The notes: generated by a model from the letters alone, not told the origin. A DNA stretch of 64,000 nucleotides from an uncultured Chlorobiaceae bacterium (GCA_903824045.1 CAIJVD010000006.1:119200-183199), one strand, 5' to 3'. Positions 49,633-60,034 are shown, numbered from the stretch's first letter. A program made the numbers and translations.

Positions 49633-51837
49633 ATGGCGAGTAATGAGAGCCCGTCCGGCACCGCTGCAGAAGAGCGGCTGACCGGCGTTGTCGACAAGGT
49701 GAGCTTTTTCAGCGAATCCTCGGGGTTTGCGGTGTTGCGGCTCAACGTCAGGGGAGAGCGCGAGCCGGTGACTGTTGTCGGTGTTGTTGCGGCGGTCTCA
49801 ACAGGGCAGCATGTAGAGGCTTTCGGTTTCTGGCAGAATGACAAGAGCTGGGGGATGCAGTTCAAGGCATCCCGCCTGACGGTCATTCCTCCCGACACGC
49901 TTGATGGGGTCTCAAAATACCTCTCCTCGGGGATGGTCAAGGGGATCGGGCCCCATTTTGCCAAGGTGCTGATCAAGGCATACGGGATGGAGGTCTTTAC
50001 GGTGATTGAGCAGCAGCCCGAAAAACTGCTCGAACTTCCAGGCATCGGCCGCAAGCGCCTTGGGCAGGTGGTTGCCGCCTGGGCAGAGCAGAAAGCGGTC
50101 CGTGAGATCATGGTCTTTCTCCAGTCGCATGGGGTCGGTACCTCCAGAGCCGCCAGGATTTTCCGGGCTTACGGTCAGGAGGCGGTTTCGGTCGTCTCGG
50201 CCAATCCCTACCGCCTCACGCTTGACATTCCCGGAATCGGCTTTCGCACCGCCGACCAGATTGCACGCAATATCGGCTTCTCAACCGACTCACCCCTTAG
50301 GGCCCGGGCGGGTATCGCTCACGCGCTTCAGGAGCTCTCACTGGAGGGACACTGCCGAGTTCCCGAACCTATGCTTCTCGACTCCTGCCGCCGCCTTCTC
50401 GGCATCCCCCAGGATATACTCGAAGAGGCGATTCAGGCCGAGCGCACACAGGGAACTCTGGTCGTTATCGGAGAGGGGAACTACCGCAGCTACTACCTTG
50501 CCCCGCTTTTTCGCGCTGAAACCGGCGTCTCTCTGGGCATTCAGAGGATCCTTCAGGGCGCGCTGCCATGGGGTGCTCTCGACGCAGAGGCATCAATATC
50601 CTCGGCCGAAAAACTCTCTGGCATTGGCTTGTCTGAGTCGCAGCATAAGGCGGTCGCTTTTGCGCTTTCGAGCAAGCTTGTGGTGATCACCGGTGGGCCC
50701 GGCGTCGGAAAGACCACCATCATCAACACCATTCTGAAAATTCTCGACACCGGCAAGCTGAAGTTTCTTCTGGCAGCCCCCACAGGAAGAGCCGCCAAGC
50801 GCCTCGGCGAAGCTACCGGTCTTGAGGCAAAGACCATCCATCGCTTGCTTGAATTCGACCCCTACGCCGGTGATTTCAAGCGGGGGCCCTCCGATCAGCT
50901 TCAGGCCGATCTGATTATCGTCGATGAAGCCTCGATGATCGATGTGGTGCTTATGGAGCGTCTGCTCTCAGCGGTCTCCGACCGTTCAGCACTGATTTTT
51001 GCCGGCGATGTCGACCAGCTTCCTCCGGTTGGGCCGGGCCGGGTGCTTTCCGACATGATCCAGTCTGGCGCAGTTCCCGTGGTACGGCTGACCGAGATAT
51101 TCCGCCAGGCACAAAGCTCGATGATCATCGTCAACGCCCACCGCATCAACCGTGGCGAGCCGATGCTGCCTCCGCTCGAGGCCCCGGCAGAGCTCTCAGA
51201 CTTCTACCTTGTTCCATCGGTGAGCACTGCCGACATACAGCGCCGCCTGCTTCAGGTCGTCTCTGAGCGCATTCCCCTGCGCTTCGGCCTCGACTCCATG
51301 CAGGATATCCAGGTGCTTACGCCCATGAACCGCGGCCCTCTCGGCACCAAGGCGCTCAATACCATCCTGCAGGAGCGGCTCAACCCCGGTGCCTTGCGGA
51401 AAATCGTCCGTTTCGGTACCACCTTTGCGGAAGGGGACAAGGTGATACAGATGGTCAACAACTACGACAAGGAGGTTTTCAACGGCGATATCGGCATTGT
51501 TTCCACGGTCGACGAGGAGGAGGACTCCCTCAGGGTGCTCTACGACGGCAGGGAGGTCGCCTACGAGTTTGGGGAGCTCGACGAGATCGCCCTCGGCTAT
51601 GCCATCACCATTCACAAAAGCCAGGGCTCCGAGTACCCGGCGGTGGTCATTCCGCTCTCCATGCAGCACTACACCTTGCTGGAGAGGAATCTTGTCTACA
51701 CTGCCATCACAAGAGCCAGAAAGCTGGTAATGATCATTGGCGACCCGAAAGCGCTCTCCATGGCGGTCGCCAACAAGCGCTCCTCACAACGGCTGACCGG
51801 TCTTGTCTCGATGCTCTCGATGGGGTACGGGGGATAG
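49633..51837 (+). CDS. recD2: RecD2-type ATP-dependent DNA helicase
   Basis: A 5'-3' superfamily 1B helicase found without RecB/C partners and involved in DNA repair. The protein of about 734 residues has an N-terminal OB-like part, helix-hairpin-helix repeats (LPGIGRKRLGQVV; IPGIGFRTADQIA), Walker A VITGGPGVGKTT (about 352), Walker B IIVDEASMID, the FAGDVDQLPPVGPG motif, and the C-terminal ALGYAITIHKSQGSEYPAV and YTAITRARKLV motifs. ATG 49633 (MASNESPSG) is chosen; a TTG at 49612 would add seven residues. The stop lies at the edge of the 31-nt dispersed repeat. Confidence 0.93.
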   Translation: MASNESPSGTAAEERLTGVVDKVSFFSESSGFAVLRLNVRGEREPVTVVGVVAAVSTGQHVEAFGFWQNDKSWGMQFKASRLTVIPPDTLDGVSKYLSSGMVKGIGPHFAKVLIKAYGMEVFTVIEQQPEKLLELPGIGRKRLGQVVAAWAEQKAVREIMVFLQSHGVGTSRAARIFRAYGQEAVSVVSANPYRLTLDIPGIGFRTADQIARNIGFSTDSPLRARAGIAHALQELSLEGHCRVPEPMLLDSCRRLLGIPQDILEEAIQAERTQGTLVVIGEGNYRSYYLAPLFRAETGVSLGIQRILQGALPWGALDAEASISSAEKLSGIGLSESQHKAVAFALSSKLVVITGGPGVGKTTIINTILKILDTGKLKFLLAAPTGRAAKRLGEATGLEAKTIHRLLEFDPYAGDFKRGPSDQLQADLIIVDEASMIDVVLMERLLSAVSDRSALIFAGDVDQLPPVGPGRVLSDMIQSGAVPVVRLTEIFRQAQSSMIIVNAHRINRGEPMLPPLEAPAELSDFYLVPSVSTADIQRRLLQVVSERIPLRFGLDSMQDIQVLTPMNRGPLGTKALNTILQERLNPGALRKIVRFGTTFAEGDKVIQMVNNYDKEVFNGDIGIVSTVDEEEDSLRVLYDGREVAYEFGELDEIALGYAITIHKSQGSEYPAVVIPLSMQHYTLLERNLVYTAITRARKLVMIIGDPKALSMAVANKRSSQRLTGLVSMLSMGYGG

Positions 51838-51866
51838 ATTTCTCTCTGCGTTCGAACTGACAAGGG
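51836..51866 (-). repeat. 31-nt dispersed repeat, copy 2
   Basis: The reverse complement matches 9741-9771 at 30 of 31 positions. It starts inside the recD2 stop codon and is followed by a related TTCGAAATGACA motif. Confidence 0.8.
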
Positions 51867-52027
51867 GTGGCGGTTCGGTGTGACAGGCTGAGGTTCGAAA
51901 TGACAGGTGGTGGGCGACTTTTGGCCTCTCTTGGGTTGGAGAGGCTTTTTTGTGTTATATTCAGGGCTGGCCGAAAGGGGGCAGCGCTTCCTGTCCGGTA
52001 TTGTGAACCCAATCTTTTTTCTCGCTC

Positions 52028-53377
52028 ATGAAAACTATTAACCTGGTACGTCTCGCCATGTTCCAGATGGGGTTCGGACTCATGCTTGGTTTCATTCAGG
52101 ACATCCTGAACCGGGTCATGATCAAGGAGCTTCTCCTGCCGGCCACTATCGCCCTGGGGCTTATCAGTTTGAAAGAGCTGCTTGCCATTTTTGGCGTCAA
52201 GGTATGGATCGGTAACCTCTCCGACCGGCGGAGTTTTTTCGGCTACCGCCGCACACCCTATATTCTCCTCGGGCTCCTGAGTTGCATTGTCGCTTTTGTG
52301 CTTTCACCGAGTGCGGCCTATGAGGTCAAGATTGGAGGTACAGCCTTTTCAGAGATGCTCCCGCTCCTTCTCTCCGACATCGGTCTCTGGAAGCTTGCTT
52401 TTATTTTTCTCTTGTTCGGTTTTGGCCTTCAGGTTGCCACTACCGCCTATTACGCATTGATTGCCGATGTTGTGCCCGAAGAGCATATCGGCAAGGTAAC
52501 CGGTGCGAGCTGGACGCTCATGGTTTTGACGGCTATTATCTCAAACTGGAACATCGGCAACTATCTGAAGGTATTTACTCCCGAACGGCTGACAGAGGTA
52601 GCTGAAATCGGCGGTCTCGTCACCCTCTTTTTCGGTCTGCTTGCCATCCTCGGCGTAGAGAGCCGCAATGCCCAGGCCGCAGAGGGGAAGGGGAAGCACA
52701 GCATCACCTTTGCCCAGTCGGTTCGTCTGCTCTCCTCCTCTCCGCGGACCCTTCAGTTTGCGCTCTACATTTTCATCTCCATCTTTGCGCTCTTCGCCAA
52801 TGAGGTGGTGATGGATCCTTTTGGTGCAGAGGTCTTCGGCATGCCGGTTTCGGTCACCACCAAGCTCTTCAAGCCTATGATGGGCGGAACCCAGCTCATT
52901 TTCATGCTCATTACCGGCTTTCTGCTCTCACGAATCGGCTTCAAGCGGGGCGCATATTTCGGTAATACCTTCAGTGCTATCGGATTCGCCATCATCATTG
53001 CCGCCGGCTTTCTGCTCGATTACTCCCTGCTTCGCATCGGGCTTGTCATAACCGGTATGGGACTTGGCGCGGCAAGTGTTTCCAACATCTCGATGATGAT
53101 GAACATGACTGCCGGGCGAAGCGGCATCTATATCGGCCTCTGGGGTACGGCCCAGAGCCTTGCCATATTTATCGGCCACTCCGGCGCAGGCGTTATCCGT
53201 GATGTGATCTACACCCTTTCGGGCAATCACATGTGGGCCTATGCCACGATATTTTGTATTGAAATCATTGCCTTTACTGCCTCAAGCGTCGTGCTTCCCC
53301 GTATTTCAAAGGAGGCGTTTGAGGCGGAGAGCGCAGCGAAAATTTTAGAATTTTCCAATACCGCAGAGGCTGGCTGA
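52028..53377 (+). CDS. PucC/LhaA-family (bacteriochlorophyll delivery) transporter
   Basis: The 449-residue membrane protein has about 12 helices and belongs to the BCD branch of the MFS: RLAMFQMGFGLMLGFIQDIL at the start, ELLAIFGVKVWIGNLSDRRS, and MDPFGAEVFGMPVSVTTKLF. In purple bacteria PucC and LhaA help assemble light-harvesting complexes, probably by delivering bacteriochlorophyll. In Chlorobi, which lack LH1/LH2, the target could be the reaction centre, FMO or the chlorosome baseplate. It lies upstream of a radical SAM gene (22 bp gap) and could share its message. Confidence 0.88.
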   Translation: MKTINLVRLAMFQMGFGLMLGFIQDILNRVMIKELLLPATIALGLISLKELLAIFGVKVWIGNLSDRRSFFGYRRTPYILLGLLSCIVAFVLSPSAAYEVKIGGTAFSEMLPLLLSDIGLWKLAFIFLLFGFGLQVATTAYYALIADVVPEEHIGKVTGASWTLMVLTAIISNWNIGNYLKVFTPERLTEVAEIGGLVTLFFGLLAILGVESRNAQAAEGKGKHSITFAQSVRLLSSSPRTLQFALYIFISIFALFANEVVMDPFGAEVFGMPVSVTTKLFKPMMGGTQLIFMLITGFLLSRIGFKRGAYFGNTFSAIGFAIIIAAGFLLDYSLLRIGLVITGMGLGAASVSNISMMMNMTAGRSGIYIGLWGTAQSLAIFIGHSGAGVIRDVIYTLSGNHMWAYATIFCIEIIAFTASSVVLPRISKEAFEAESAAKILEFSNTAEAG

Positions 53378-53399
53378 GAGCATAAGGGAGTAATCAATC

Positions 53400-54365
53400 A
53401 TGAAATACGTTTTCGGGCCGGTATCCTCCAAACGGCTTGGCCATTCGCTCGGCGTTGACCTTCTTCCACCCAAAAGCTGTACCTGGAACTGCCTCTACTG
53501 TCAGCTCGGAAGAAGCAAAAACTTTGTTACCGAGCGCCAGGAGTTTTTCCCCCGCGAAGAGATTCTTGCCGAGATCCAGGAGGCGCTCTCACTCGGTACG
53601 CCGATCGACTGGATCACCTTTGTCGGTTCCGGCGAAACCCTGCTCTACAAGGGGATCGGATGGCTTATCGGGGAGGTGAAAAAGCTCACCACCACTCCCG
53701 TGGCGATCATCACCAACGGTTCGCTGCTCTATATGCCGGAGGTTCGCCTGGAGCTGCTTCAGGCCGACGCGGTGCTGCCCTCGCTCAACGCAGGCTCCGA
53801 GGCACTGCACGAGAAGATCGGCCGCCCTGCCACAGGACTCAGCTTCAGCCGCCATCTCGAGGGGCTTCAGGCGTTTCGTAAGGAGTACCGCGGGCGGCTC
53901 TGGATTGAGCTTATGCTGCTTGGAGGGATCAACGACTCCGACGAGGCCTTGCGTGACCTTGCAGCCGTTATCCGCGGCATTAACCCCGATATGGTGCATC
54001 TTGTGCTTCCAACCAGGCCTGCGCCCGAGCAGGAGGTTCACCTGCCCACTGAGGAGCGGATTGAGCGGGCAATAGCGATTCTCTCAGAGGTTGCGACCGT
54101 GCTCGATCCCGTCAAGGGGACTATGAGCCTCCGCAACTCGCCCGATCTGCTTGAGGCGGTCACGGCCATCGCCTCGCGCCACCCCGTGCAGCAGCGCGAA
54201 CTGCTGAAGGCCGTTCAGGAGTGTTTCCCCGGCGATGTTGCGAAGGCCAGCACCCTCATGGATGAGATGCTCGCCACTGGACGCTTCACCGTCGTCGACC
54301 ACGCCGGAGAGCCCTGGTGGGTTGTCAGGAACGATTCAGCTGGTCAAGAGCCAGAGACCGGCTGA
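53400..54365 (+). CDS. Radical SAM protein
   Basis: The 321-residue protein has the [4Fe-4S] cluster motif CTWNCLYC (Cys27, Cys31, Cys34), preceded by VSSKRLGHSLGVDLLPPKSC. The SAM-binding region includes FVGSGETLLYKGIGWLI. The spacing and the SSKRLGHSLGVDLLP opening match a family of uncharacterised radical SAM proteins widespread in bacteria and archaea. Residues about 215-310 form an extra C-terminal helical domain with a winged-helix look. Function is not known. The gene follows the PucC-like transporter by 22 bp. Confidence 0.85.
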   Translation: MKYVFGPVSSKRLGHSLGVDLLPPKSCTWNCLYCQLGRSKNFVTERQEFFPREEILAEIQEALSLGTPIDWITFVGSGETLLYKGIGWLIGEVKKLTTTPVAIITNGSLLYMPEVRLELLQADAVLPSLNAGSEALHEKIGRPATGLSFSRHLEGLQAFRKEYRGRLWIELMLLGGINDSDEALRDLAAVIRGINPDMVHLVLPTRPAPEQEVHLPTEERIERAIAILSEVATVLDPVKGTMSLRNSPDLLEAVTAIASRHPVQQRELLKAVQECFPGDVAKASTLMDEMLATGRFTVVDHAGEPWWVVRNDSAGQEPETG

Positions 54366-54376
54366 TTGCCGGGCCA

Positions 54377-54571
54377 CTACCGGTCGCCTTTATGATCCCG
54401 CTCCTCGTCCGGGGAGTTGCGATGCTCTCTATCCCGATCTCTTTTCTCGTCCCGGCTCTCCTCACGCTGTGAGCCCTTTTTCTCGTTAGGGTTCTCATGG
54501 CCGTATGGCCAGTATGACGGGACGCACCCGCCAATCACCAACAGCAGAAAAGCCGCAATAACTCTCTTCAT
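54377..54571 (-). CDS. Small lipoprotein with highly charged tail
   Basis: A strong ribosome site (GGAGG) precedes ATG 54571. The 64-residue protein starts MKRVIAAFLLLVIGGCVPSY with a lipobox (VIGGC, Cys at 16), so it should be lipidated and anchored to a membrane. The rest is extremely charged, with REESRDEKRDRDREHRNSPD and DEERDHKGDR. It is short for most lipoproteins. It converges on the radical SAM gene, with the stops 11 bp apart. Confidence 0.72.
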   Translation of the reverse strand: MKRVIAAFLLLVIGGCVPSYWPYGHENPNEKKGSQREESRDEKRDRDREHRNSPDEERDHKGDR

Positions 54572-54652
54572 GAACGCCTCCATCGGTTTTGCGGCCACGC
54601 CAACGCCATCCAGCCGCTTGTTGCTTGAATCCCGTCGCCAAACGGATTGTGC

Positions 54653-55081
54653 TTAATCCCCTTCGTAGTCCGCCCAGTTGTTGGGGGTTTCATACCAGCG
54701 GAGCTGCTGTAGCGTTATTCCTTCGGGGAGGTGGTTTTTGATCTGGTTGAATGCCCAGCGGGCAAGGCACTCGGCGGTGGGGGGCTCGTCGGTAATGAGC
54801 ACGCGGGAGTTGCGTTTCAGAATGAAGTCGAGATCTTCGTGGTCGTTTTTCCAGACGGCAAAGCCGTGGTCGAGCCTGTCATGGATGTGCGTCACCATAA
54901 TCTCCTTGAGGAACTTGAAATCCATTACCATCCCTTCCTCACCGTCTCCCGGCCGGTCGATCAGGCCTCCTTCGACCGTGGCCACCACAACGCCGCGATG
55001 CCCGTGGAGCTGATTGCAGAACGAAAAGCTGTTCGGCAGCGTGTGGCCGTAATCGATCTCGATTTTCCGTGAAATGCGCAT
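54653..55081 (-). CDS. 6-pyruvoyl-tetrahydropterin synthase/QueD family protein
   Basis: The 142-residue protein has zinc ligands His13 (DYGHTLP), His26 and His28 (LHGHRG), catalytic Cys22 (FCNQLHGH) and the DRLDHGFAV motif, with Glu in the C-terminal LRWYETPNNW. This fits QueD (6-carboxytetrahydropterin synthase, queuosine pathway) or a PTPS. ATG 55081 (MRISRKIEIDYGH) is chosen over the upstream open frame. It follows the lipoprotein gene's start by 81 bp on the same strand. Confidence 0.88.
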   Translation of the reverse strand: MRISRKIEIDYGHTLPNSFSFCNQLHGHRGVVVATVEGGLIDRPGDGEEGMVMDFKFLKEIMVTHIHDRLDHGFAVWKNDHEDLDFILKRNSRVLITDEPPTAECLARWAFNQIKNHLPEGITLQQLRWYETPNNWADYEGD

Positions 55082-55326
55082 GGTGTTGAATAATGTTTTC
55101 CTGAAGTGAAGGCAAGATATCGCTTTTTCGCGAATTCTGCCATCTGGCACTCTTTTGCTGGCGCAATCCCGCCGATATTTCATAAATTCAGGCGATGGCT
55201 CCCGCCCCGATGAACCTTTTGGCCGGGATCGTGCTTATAACTATTTTTTATCAAGCGGGTTGCAGGATTTAAACCCGAATTATTTCCGTCATTATCGAAT
55301 GCGGTTCGGAACCGCTCAAGGGGCTT

Positions 55327-56124
55327 ATGGGAGTGGATGTAAAGAGTATATGGTCGTCGATCAAGAGCGAGGCGGCCGCGGAGTGCGAAAGGGATCCTGA
55401 AATAAGCATCTTTCTGGAGCAGCACATTCTTCGTTATGATGATTTTGCCGCTTCGCTGGCGATGCTGCTCTCGGTAAAGCTTGGCTCGAAGCACTTTCCG
55501 CCGCTTGTCCTTCAGTCTCTCTTCGAGGATTTTTACAAAAAGAGCCCGGAGGCGGTCGACTCTGCGCTGTGCGATCTGGTTGCCACGAGTGAACGCGACC
55601 CGGCAGCGGTGCACTATTTTGAGATCATGCTCTTCATGAAAGGCTTCCAGGCCATGCAGGCCTACCGCCTCAGCCACTGGATGTGGCAGAGCGGGCGCAG
55701 GACTATGGCATATTTTATACAGAACCGCATGTCGGAAGTCTTTGCGGTCGATATTCACCCGGCCGCCCTGATCGGCAAGGGCATCTTCCTCGATCACGCC
55801 ACCAGCCTTGTTATCGGTGAAACGGCCGTGGTTGACGATAATGTTTCGCTGCTCCATGAGGTGACGCTTGGAGGAACCGGCAAGGAGAGTGGTGACCGTC
55901 ATCCCAAGGTGCACAAGTCGGTCATGATAGGCGCCGGAGCGAAGATTCTTGGCAATGTGGTGATCGGTGAGGGTGCAAAGGTAGGGGCGGGGAGCGTCGT
56001 GCTCGATGACGTCCCGCCACACTACACGGTGGTCGGCGTTCCCGCCCAGATCGTCGGAAAAACTGAGGTCGCCGAGCCATCCCTCGACATGAACCAGAGG
56101 GTTGATGTCCAGCCTCCGGCCTGA
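55327..56124 (+). CDS. cysE: Serine O-acetyltransferase
   Basis: CysE makes O-acetylserine for cysteine synthesis. The 265-residue protein has the N-terminal helical domain ending in DPAAVHYFEIMLFMKGFQAM and AYRLSHWMW, then a left-handed beta helix of hexapeptide repeats with the catalytic His157 (GIFLDHATSLVIGE) and the loop EVTLGGTGKESGDRHPKV. The C-terminal tail is longer than needed for the cysteine synthase complex. A ribosome site (AAGGGG) precedes the ATG. It converges on aroC with 6 bp between stops. Confidence 0.96.
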   Translation: MGVDVKSIWSSIKSEAAAECERDPEISIFLEQHILRYDDFAASLAMLLSVKLGSKHFPPLVLQSLFEDFYKKSPEAVDSALCDLVATSERDPAAVHYFEIMLFMKGFQAMQAYRLSHWMWQSGRRTMAYFIQNRMSEVFAVDIHPAALIGKGIFLDHATSLVIGETAVVDDNVSLLHEVTLGGTGKESGDRHPKVHKSVMIGAGAKILGNVVIGEGAKVGAGSVVLDDVPPHYTVVGVPAQIVGKTEVAEPSLDMNQRVDVQPPA

Positions 56125-56130
56125 GAGCGT

Positions 56131-57324
56131 TCAGGCGCCGAAGCTCTTCCTGAGGGAGCTTCTGTAGCGCTCGAGCCGTTCGCTTATCTCATCGAAATGA
56201 TCACCCCCGAGCTTTTCCAGAAGGGCGTTTGCTATCACCGGGGCCACAACGGCTTCGGCGACGACTCCCGCTGCGGGAACCGCGCAGGTATCGCTGCGCT
56301 CGAATCGTGAAGGGGTCGGCTGCAGGGTCTCGATGTCGAACGACTGAAGGGGCGAAAGCAGCGATGAAATCGGTTTCATGGCGGCCCTCAAATGGATGGT
56401 CTGGCCGCTCGACATGCTTCCCTCAATCCCGCCTGCACGATTGCTCTTCCTTACCAACTCGCCGCTTCCCGAAAGATGCAGCTCGTCATGGACCTGTGAG
56501 CCTGACTTCCGGGCGTTTTCAAAGGCAGGCCCAATCTCCACTCCCTTTATGGCCTGAATCGACATCACTGCTGCGGCAAGCGCGGCGTCAAGACGTCGGT
56601 CGTGCTGCACATAGCTTCCGAGCCCTTGCGGCAGACCCGTGATGAAGATCTCTATGATGCCGCCAAGGGTATCGCCATTGGCCTTGGCGGCGTCGATGGC
56701 CGCAAGTGCAGCCGATTCAGCATCCTTGCCGAGCATCCGTACCGGCGAGAGATCGGCCTGGCGGGAGAGCGATTCGGCCCCTTCTTCAAGGAACAGAGAG
56801 AGCTGTTCCTCAGAGCCGAGTTCCGTTGCCGGCCCGATTGCTGTGACGCAACTGCCGATTTCTATGCCGAGCGCTTTGAGAAATACTCTTGCAAGCGTTC
56901 CGGCGGCCACCCTCGCAGCGGTCTCTCTTGCCGATGATCGCTCAATGACCGGGCGGATGTCGTCAAATCCGTACTTGATCCTGCCGGCCAGGTCAGCATG
57001 ACCGGGGCGGGGGATGGTGATTTTTGCCACCTCTTCAGTGGGTTTCTCAAATTGCGCCATGACCTTCGTCCAGTTCTCCCAGTCGCGATTTCTGATAACG
57101 AGAGCAACCGGGGAGCCGATCGTTTTGCCGAACCTGATGCCGGAGAGGAGCTCGGCCTGGTCGGTCTCGATCTTCATGCGTCCGCCGCGCCCGTATCCCT
57201 GCTGACGCCGGGCAAGCTGAATGTTGATCTCTTCGGCCGAAACCGGTACGCCTGCAGGCATGCCTTCGACGATTGCCGAAAGTGCCGGGCCGTGTGATTC
57301 GCCTGCTGTGAAGTATCGTATCAT
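56131..57324 (-). CDS. aroC: Chorismate synthase
   Basis: AroC makes chorismate from EPSP using reduced flavin. The 397-residue protein shows the start YFTAGESHGPALSAIVEGMP, RRQQGYGRGGRMKIETDQ, the RPGHADLAGRIKYGFDDIRP block, the ERSSARETAARVAAG motif, and SNRAGGIEGSMSSGQTIHL. Chorismate feeds the trpE product in this window and quinones and aromatic amino acids elsewhere. It is downstream of hemB on the same strand, separated by a terminator. Confidence 0.97.
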   Translation of the reverse strand: MIRYFTAGESHGPALSAIVEGMPAGVPVSAEEINIQLARRQQGYGRGGRMKIETDQAELLSGIRFGKTIGSPVALVIRNRDWENWTKVMAQFEKPTEEVAKITIPRPGHADLAGRIKYGFDDIRPVIERSSARETAARVAAGTLARVFLKALGIEIGSCVTAIGPATELGSEEQLSLFLEEGAESLSRQADLSPVRMLGKDAESAALAAIDAAKANGDTLGGIIEIFITGLPQGLGSYVQHDRRLDAALAAAVMSIQAIKGVEIGPAFENARKSGSQVHDELHLSGSGELVRKSNRAGGIEGSMSSGQTIHLRAAMKPISSLLSPLQSFDIETLQPTPSRFERSDTCAVPAAGVVAEAVVAPVIANALLEKLGGDHFDEISERLERYRSSLRKSFGA

Positions 57325-57334
57325 GGCATTGATA

Positions 57335-57375
57335 AAATGCCCGGCTGTACCTTCAAACGATACAGCCGGGCTAAT
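57335..57375 (-). terminator. Terminator between hemB and aroC
   Basis: GCCCGGCTGTA (57339-57349) pairs with TACAGCCGGGC (57361-57371) around an 11-nt loop; on the minus strand it is followed by ATTTTATC. It lies between the hemB stop and the aroC start. Confidence 0.75.
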
Positions 57376-57406
57376 TTTGAGAATTGAATATCCTTGTCGT
57401 CAGCGA

Positions 57407-58423
<1,017 letters not shown>

Positions 58424-58470
58424 CTAAAAATACGAAAATCCGGGGACTTCAGGAAGCTCTCCTTTTCGTG

Positions 58471-59613
58471 CTACAGCAGAAAACTCATCATAATGCCTGC
58501 GGCCACAGCCGAGCCGATCACGCCGGCGACGTTTGGCGCCATTGCGTGGACCAGCAGATGGTTCGATGGATCAGCTCTCAGTCCCTCGCTTTGCGCTACT
58601 TTTGCGCTTTCAGGCACCGCTGCAACACCGGCTGCGCCGATGAGGGGGTTGATCTTGTTGCCTTCAGAGAGAAAGAGGTTCATAAATTTGGCAAAGAGCA
58701 CTCCGCCGGCCGTTGAGATCATGAATGCGGTGGCGCCGAGGACAAATATCTTTACCGAAGCTGCGGTCAGAAAGGTTCCAGCCTGTGTCGAGGCGCCGAT
58801 GGTGACGCCGAGGATGATGGTGACGATGTCGATAATCGTGCTCTTTGCCGTATCGGCGAGCCGCTTGGTCACCATCGACTCCCTGAGCAGGTTGCCGAGA
58901 AAGAGCATCCCGAGCAGCGGCATGGCACCCGGCGCCATGAATCCGCAGAGCAGAATGCCAGCGACAGGGAAGATCACCTTTTCGAGCCTTGTGACCGAAC
59001 GCGGCGGTTTCATCTTTATCGTCCGCTCGGCCTTTGTGGTTAGCAGCCGCATGATTGGCGGCTGGATAAGCGGAACCATCGCCATGTAGGTACAGGCGGC
59101 AAGAGCGATCGGGCCGATGAGATGCGGCGCGAGACGTGAGGCGAGAAATATTGCCGTCGGGCCATCAGCCCCTCCGATGATGCCGATAGCACTTGATTCG
59201 GGATTGGTGAAGCCGAGGCTCAAAGCGCCTATGTAGGTCAAAAAAATCCCAAGCTGTGCAGCCGCGCCGAGCAGGATAAGCTTCGGGTTCGACATCAGCG
59301 GAGAGAAGTCGGTCATTGCCCCGATGCCGAGAAAGATCAGCGGCGGAAAAATGCCTTTCAGCACCCCCATGTGGAGGTAGTTCATCACACTGCCTTCGTC
59401 GTAAATGCCGAGCGCCAGAATGTTGTGCTGGAGAAAGGGGGCGTTGCCCATCAGGATGCCGAACCCGATCGGAACAAGAAGAATCGGCTGATATTCGTGG
59501 CGGATGGCAAGGTAGATGAATACCAGGCCGACAACAATCATCAGCAGGTTTCCCGGTGTTGCATTGGCCATTCCGGTCTGCCCCAAAAACTGTACAAGTC
59601 CATCCATAATCAT
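58471..59613 (-). CDS. mmdB: Na+-translocating decarboxylase, beta subunit
   Basis: The beta subunit carries out the decarboxylation of carboxybiotin coupled to Na+ export. The membrane protein of about 380 residues has 9-11 hydrophobic segments and the family motifs NPESSAIGIIGGADGPTAIF, GGVLFAKFMNLF, and NPLIGAAGVAAVPESAKVAQ near the C-terminus. It begins one base after the stop of the biotin subunit (ATG 59613; a TTG at 59622 overlaps it). It is the last gene of the decarboxylase operon. The OadB, MmdB and GcdB subunits are alike, so the alpha subunit sets the substrate. Confidence 0.92.
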   Translation of the reverse strand: MIMDGLVQFLGQTGMANATPGNLLMIVVGLVFIYLAIRHEYQPILLVPIGFGILMGNAPFLQHNILALGIYDEGSVMNYLHMGVLKGIFPPLIFLGIGAMTDFSPLMSNPKLILLGAAAQLGIFLTYIGALSLGFTNPESSAIGIIGGADGPTAIFLASRLAPHLIGPIALAACTYMAMVPLIQPPIMRLLTTKAERTIKMKPPRSVTRLEKVIFPVAGILLCGFMAPGAMPLLGMLFLGNLLRESMVTKRLADTAKSTIIDIVTIILGVTIGASTQAGTFLTAASVKIFVLGATAFMISTAGGVLFAKFMNLFLSEGNKINPLIGAAGVAAVPESAKVAQSEGLRADPSNHLLVHAMAPNVAGVIGSAVAAGIMMSFLL

Positions 59614-59614
59614 G

Positions 59615-60034
59615 TTATTCAATTTCCAGGAGGATATCGCCCTGCATGACCGTATCGCCTACTGCGACTCTTACGGTCTTGACGATGCCGGCTTTCTCGG
59701 CAAAGATGTTGTTCTCCATTTTCATGGCTTCAAGCACCAGAACCGGCTTGTCCGGCCGAACCTCTGATCCCGGCTCTACATTCATGGCAATGATGGTGCC
59801 CGGCAGGGGAGCCTTGAGGATGCTCACTCCCGGAGTATTGAGTGGCTGCGGCGCTTTTGAGGGTGCAGGCGGAGTGTAGCGGACGAGTTTCGGCGTCTGC
59901 GGCGTCTTGATCTCCTGGCCCAGCTCAACCTGATAGGATGTACCGTTTACCTCTATTTCTGCGATGTTCTCCTCGAGGGACTTTATCTCAACGCTGTAGC
60001 GGTTTCCGGCGATTGTGAATTTATATCGTCTCAT
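59615..60034 (-). CDS. mmdC: Biotin carrier subunit of the Na+-translocating decarboxylase
   Basis: The 139-residue protein has an N-terminal domain (MRRYKFTIAGNRYSVEI), a Pro-rich linker (about 42-68), and a biotinyl domain with the lysine in LEAMKMENNI (Lys105). It shuttles the carboxyl group from the carboxyltransferase to the beta subunit. Its ATG (60034) overlaps the stop of the gamma/delta gene by four bases (ATGA), and the beta subunit starts right after its own stop, so the operon is translationally coupled. The frame upstream to 60082 lies inside the neighbouring gene. Confidence 0.93.
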   Translation of the reverse strand: MRRYKFTIAGNRYSVEIKSLEENIAEIEVNGTSYQVELGQEIKTPQTPKLVRYTPPAPSKAPQPLNTPGVSILKAPLPGTIIAMNVEPGSEVRPDKPVLVLEAMKMENNIFAEKAGIVKTVRVAVGDTVMQGDILLEIE

